Assembly: GCF_000757885.1 (NCBI RefSeq)
Contig: NZ_JQCR01000002.1
Span: 1,240,001-1,304,000 of the forward strand
DNA length: 64,000 nt
Origin: Paenibacillus wynnii
GTDB taxonomy: Bacteria; Bacillota; Bacilli; Paenibacillales; Paenibacillaceae
Reading direction: 5' to 3'
Below are positions 61,836-64,000 of the stretch, piece by piece (the stretch's first letter is position 1; every line of letters begins with the position of its first letter). A model generated the notes under the pieces. That model saw only the letters and a program-made list of their open reading frames with translations, searched no databases and was not told where the DNA came from. Both the position numbers and the translations under genes were made by a program.

Positions 61836-62738
61836 CTATCGACCCATTCCCTCTTGGAGCTCCAAATACAACACCTGAAGAAACTTCTTAATATTGACTT
61901 TCACTTTGCCGGTTTCCTTGCCCTGCTCGATTTCCTTCATTTTCAGGCGTACTTCTTCGAAGTCAAAATAAAGCGGAGCATAATGTTCAAACTTGGGATT
62001 GCCATAATCCGTCAGTCCGATTGAAGCAAGATTGGTTAGACCCGCTGATAACGCACGCCGAAGCCGTTGTTCGATGGCTTTGCTTTCCTTAGCGATGTCA
62101 CTCGGGTTTTCCTTATAGGTTCTAGCTGCCATTTCATACAATTCTTTGAGCGGCGGCAGACTTCCGGTATCCTCACGGTTCGACAGGACCTCCATAATTC
62201 CGATAATGTCACGGCTCCCGCTCTCCCCAATCATCCCCAGATTCATCAATATCGGCTGCAAAATCTCCCGTACGGTACGTTTGACCACCGGCAGAGGAGC
62301 GGCGCCAAACTGCAGCCCTTCCAGCTTCTCCAGGCTGGACTTGATCTCGTCCAGATAGCGGTTGATAGCGTAGCGCTCATTTACCTTATGTAGCACAGCC
62401 TCCACTTCGATCCGGTTTATCGGCTTACGTATGAAGAACTCAATTCCGCTCCGGTAGGCTCGTCCCACCATATCCCCGTTTTCGATTTGGGAGATCATAA
62501 CGAATTTGGACCGGCAGCCCTGAGCCTGAAGCGTATTAATGGTCTCAATCCCATCCTGGTCCGGCATGAGCAGATCCATCAGTACAATGTCCGGGCGCTC
62601 ACTTAAAATTAAACGGACGCCGTCCTGACCGCAATCCGCCATCCCGATCACTTCACCAATTCCGCTGTCTTCGATAATATACTGCAGCATTCTTCTGGCA
62701 CTTCCATCATCATCCACTATACAGAAAGAAAGCGGCAT
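61836..62738 (-). CDS. glnL: Response regulator, GlnL (YcbB)-like
   Basis: 300 residues. The receiver domain has the acidic pair in FCIVDDDGS, the phosphorylation site Asp54 in IVLMDLLMPDQDG, Lys in FIRKPINR. A coiled linker follows and then a YcbB-type output domain (residues about 145-300). The B. subtilis relative regulates glutamine use (glsA-glnT). The kinase gene ends 2 bp before it, so they form one operon. No glutamine genes are in view. Confidence 0.85.
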   Translation of the reverse strand: MPLSFCIVDDDGSARRMLQYIIEDSGIGEVIGMADCGQDGVRLILSERPDIVLMDLLMPDQDGIETINTLQAQGCRSKFVMISQIENGDMVGRAYRSGIEFFIRKPINRIEVEAVLHKVNERYAINRYLDEIKSSLEKLEGLQFGAAPLPVVKRTVREILQPILMNLGMIGESGSRDIIGIMEVLSNREDTGSLPPLKELYEMAARTYKENPSDIAKESKAIEQRLRRALSAGLTNLASIGLTDYGNPKFEHYAPLYFDFEEVRLKMKEIEQGKETGKVKVNIKKFLQVLYLELQEGMGR

Positions 62739-62740
62739 CT

Positions 62741-64000
62741 CTATTCCTCCTTTCTCAGCATTACTGTAGGAATTAAGATCTGAAACAAAGCCCCGCCTGT
62801 ATATGGAGCGGTACCCACGGTAACTTCACCTTGAAAAACTTCGACGATATCACGCACATGCGAGAGCCCAATCCCTGTAGCCGCTACACCCTCATCATCG
62901 AATTTAGTGGTAAATCCCGGCTCAAATAACAGTTCACGATCGCGATCCTTCACCCCTTGGCCACTATCGGTAACCGTGAATACAGTGAGATCACCTTTTT
63001 CATAAACATCTAGAGAAACGGTTCCTTTTTCCTTAATAGCTTCAACCGCATTGGCGGTTAGGTTATTCAACAGAGTTAGCAGGGGAATGTAATTAGCAGT
63101 GGTATAATCGGAGGTTATTTGATAATGAAAGACGATTTGTTTACCCAGCATTTCGGCATACTTTGTATTGCTCTTGACCGTAAAAAGGAGGATTCCGGAC
63201 AGCGGCATATCGCCGGTAACCTCACGGTCGACCAGCTTCACCAGACCTGCAAGAATACGCTGTGAATCCTTTTTCACCTCATGAATTTGCTGTGTGATGT
63301 CCAACACCTGGCGGCTCTGCGGCTGATGGCCTTCGTCCTTAAGGCTGCGATACAAATCGTAGCTGTTCAAGGTTACGTTCTCCAAGGTGTCGATGGATTT
63401 TTTTAGATAAAATACTTCTCCGTACAATCCTGAGCCAAATCCGAGCATTTGCTCAATCCGCCGCTTCTGTTCCTTTTGCACGATACGCATTTGACTGACC
63501 GAAATACTGCTGTATATACCTGTAGTGAAATAAGTCCGCAGCATAGCGATCGCCATCAAAAAAGTCCATTCATTGAGGTGGAAGGAAGGCGTCCCTAGCA
63601 CTACTAAGCGGGTCAAAAGTTCCATTTCATTGGAGACTAGATCAATAGCCGCCGCCACCCCTCCAAGCACTAGCGGATGGAAGGTGTCGAGCCTCGTCTT
63701 TATAAGAGCCATACCCGATGCAAAAACAATATAATAAACCATTGCCGAGCAATGCCTGCCCATAATCTGGCTAATATCCATTCCTTCACCTGCTACTAAG
63801 TCTAGGCTAGTACGAAACAGAAGAACAAACACACCGGTAGCTATACCTGTGGTTATATACGGAAGATGCCTCATTAAAAGCAAAAACAGCAGAAATGCAC
63901 TGCTGCCCAGGCCGATTCTGAAGATATCCCCGTTGAACGGATTGATTTTGAACTCCCCGGCTACAGCTGTACCCACGGAAACCATCAGAATCTGTATATA
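62741..64000 (-). CDS. glnK: Sensor histidine kinase, GlnK (YcbA)-like, N terminus cut by the window end
   Basis: 419 residues are visible and the frame is still open at the window edge (YIQILMVSVGTAVAGEFKIN), so the true start is beyond. Six or so membrane spans fill the first 180 residues. A coiled region then carries QQIHEVKKDSQRILAGL, with the likely phospho-accepting His, and the ATPase domain has NNLTANAVEA (N box), DSGQGV, LFEPGFTTK and GIGLSHVRDIVE. It is expected to phosphorylate the GlnL-like regulator downstream. Confidence 0.85.
   Translation of the reverse strand, partial: YIQILMVSVGTAVAGEFKINPFNGDIFRIGLGSSAFLLFLLLMRHLPYITTGIATGVFVLLFRTSLDLVAGEGMDISQIMGRHCSAMVYYIVFASGMALIKTRLDTFHPLVLGGVAAAIDLVSNEMELLTRLVVLGTPSFHLNEWTFLMAIAMLRTYFTTGIYSSISVSQMRIVQKEQKRRIEQMLGFGSGLYGEVFYLKKSIDTLENVTLNSYDLYRSLKDEGHQPQSRQVLDITQQIHEVKKDSQRILAGLVKLVDREVTGDMPLSGILLFTVKSNTKYAEMLGKQIVFHYQITSDYTTANYIPLLTLLNNLTANAVEAIKEKGTVSLDVYEKGDLTVFTVTDSGQGVKDRDRELLFEPGFTTKFDDEGVAATGIGLSHVRDIVEVFQGEVTVGTAPYTGGALFQILIPTVMLRKEE

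Overview
The window looks like a chromosome segment of a Paenibacillus-type Firmicute. The evidence is strong AGGAGG-type ribosome sites with many TTG starts, rho-independent terminators after most units, sporulation and cell-envelope families (DUF2642 and LysM proteins, YqfQ, SLH and copper-amine-oxidase 'stalk' domains), a bacillithiol deacetylase with its YojF partner, and a GlnK/GlnL-like two-component pair. This is read from gene content only; no rRNA or tRNA gene was seen.

Layout. 0-1.5 kb: the tail of a secreted GH5 endoglucanase and a small membrane protein. 1.5-4.7 kb: a TetR-controlled ABC exporter operon whose promoter is bracketed by two 19-bp operators. 4.8-16 kb: acyltransferase, YgjP-type metallopeptidase, two neighbouring nitrilase-fold enzymes (one fused to a GNAT domain and with its catalytic Cys replaced by Ser), a bshB2-yojF pair, a stalk-domain protein, a 52-bp tandem repeat array, a second bshB2-yojF pair, a GH94 phosphorylase and a LysM protein. 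16-32.9 kb: MerR/GyrI-like regulator with a 19-bp-spacer promoter, stalk-domain protein, SstT, a MocR regulator divergent from an EamA exporter, an MFS permease, DUF4317, a ClC channel with DUF421, a large choice-of-anchor/lamin-tail protein, VanZ and DUF4386.

32.9-46.6 kb is an accessory defence island: a McrB-like AAA+ protein with a DUF2357 nuclease partner, a Spo0E-like gene divergent from a small XRE regulator, an HNH nuclease with a DUF91-like nuclease, an internally deleted IS3-type element with intact ends, and a 1277-residue single-chain restriction-methylation-specificity enzyme. The 38.5-46.5 kb part is clearly more AT-rich than its surroundings.

46.8-55.5 kb is the most unusual part. 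At least five short gene tails, all on the minus strand and all ending like the C terminus of an RlmD-type 23S rRNA methyltransferase (H-V-E-S/C-V motif, stop codon, three with a terminator just beyond), punctuate the region every 1.3-2.2 kb. An intact rlmD sits at 55.6-57.1 kb in the same orientation, directly beside a decayed tyrosine recombinase and a phage-tail remnant. The simplest reading is repeated integration of mobile elements into the 3' end of rlmD, each leaving a displaced tail and a little cargo (Dus, nuclease fragments, DUF2642, SLH fragment, DJ-1/PfpI, YafY regulator).

57-64 kb is core again, with higher GC: diacylglycerol kinase, CbiX/SirB-like chelatase with YerC, YqfQ, CorA and a GlnL/GlnK-like two-component system cut by the window end.
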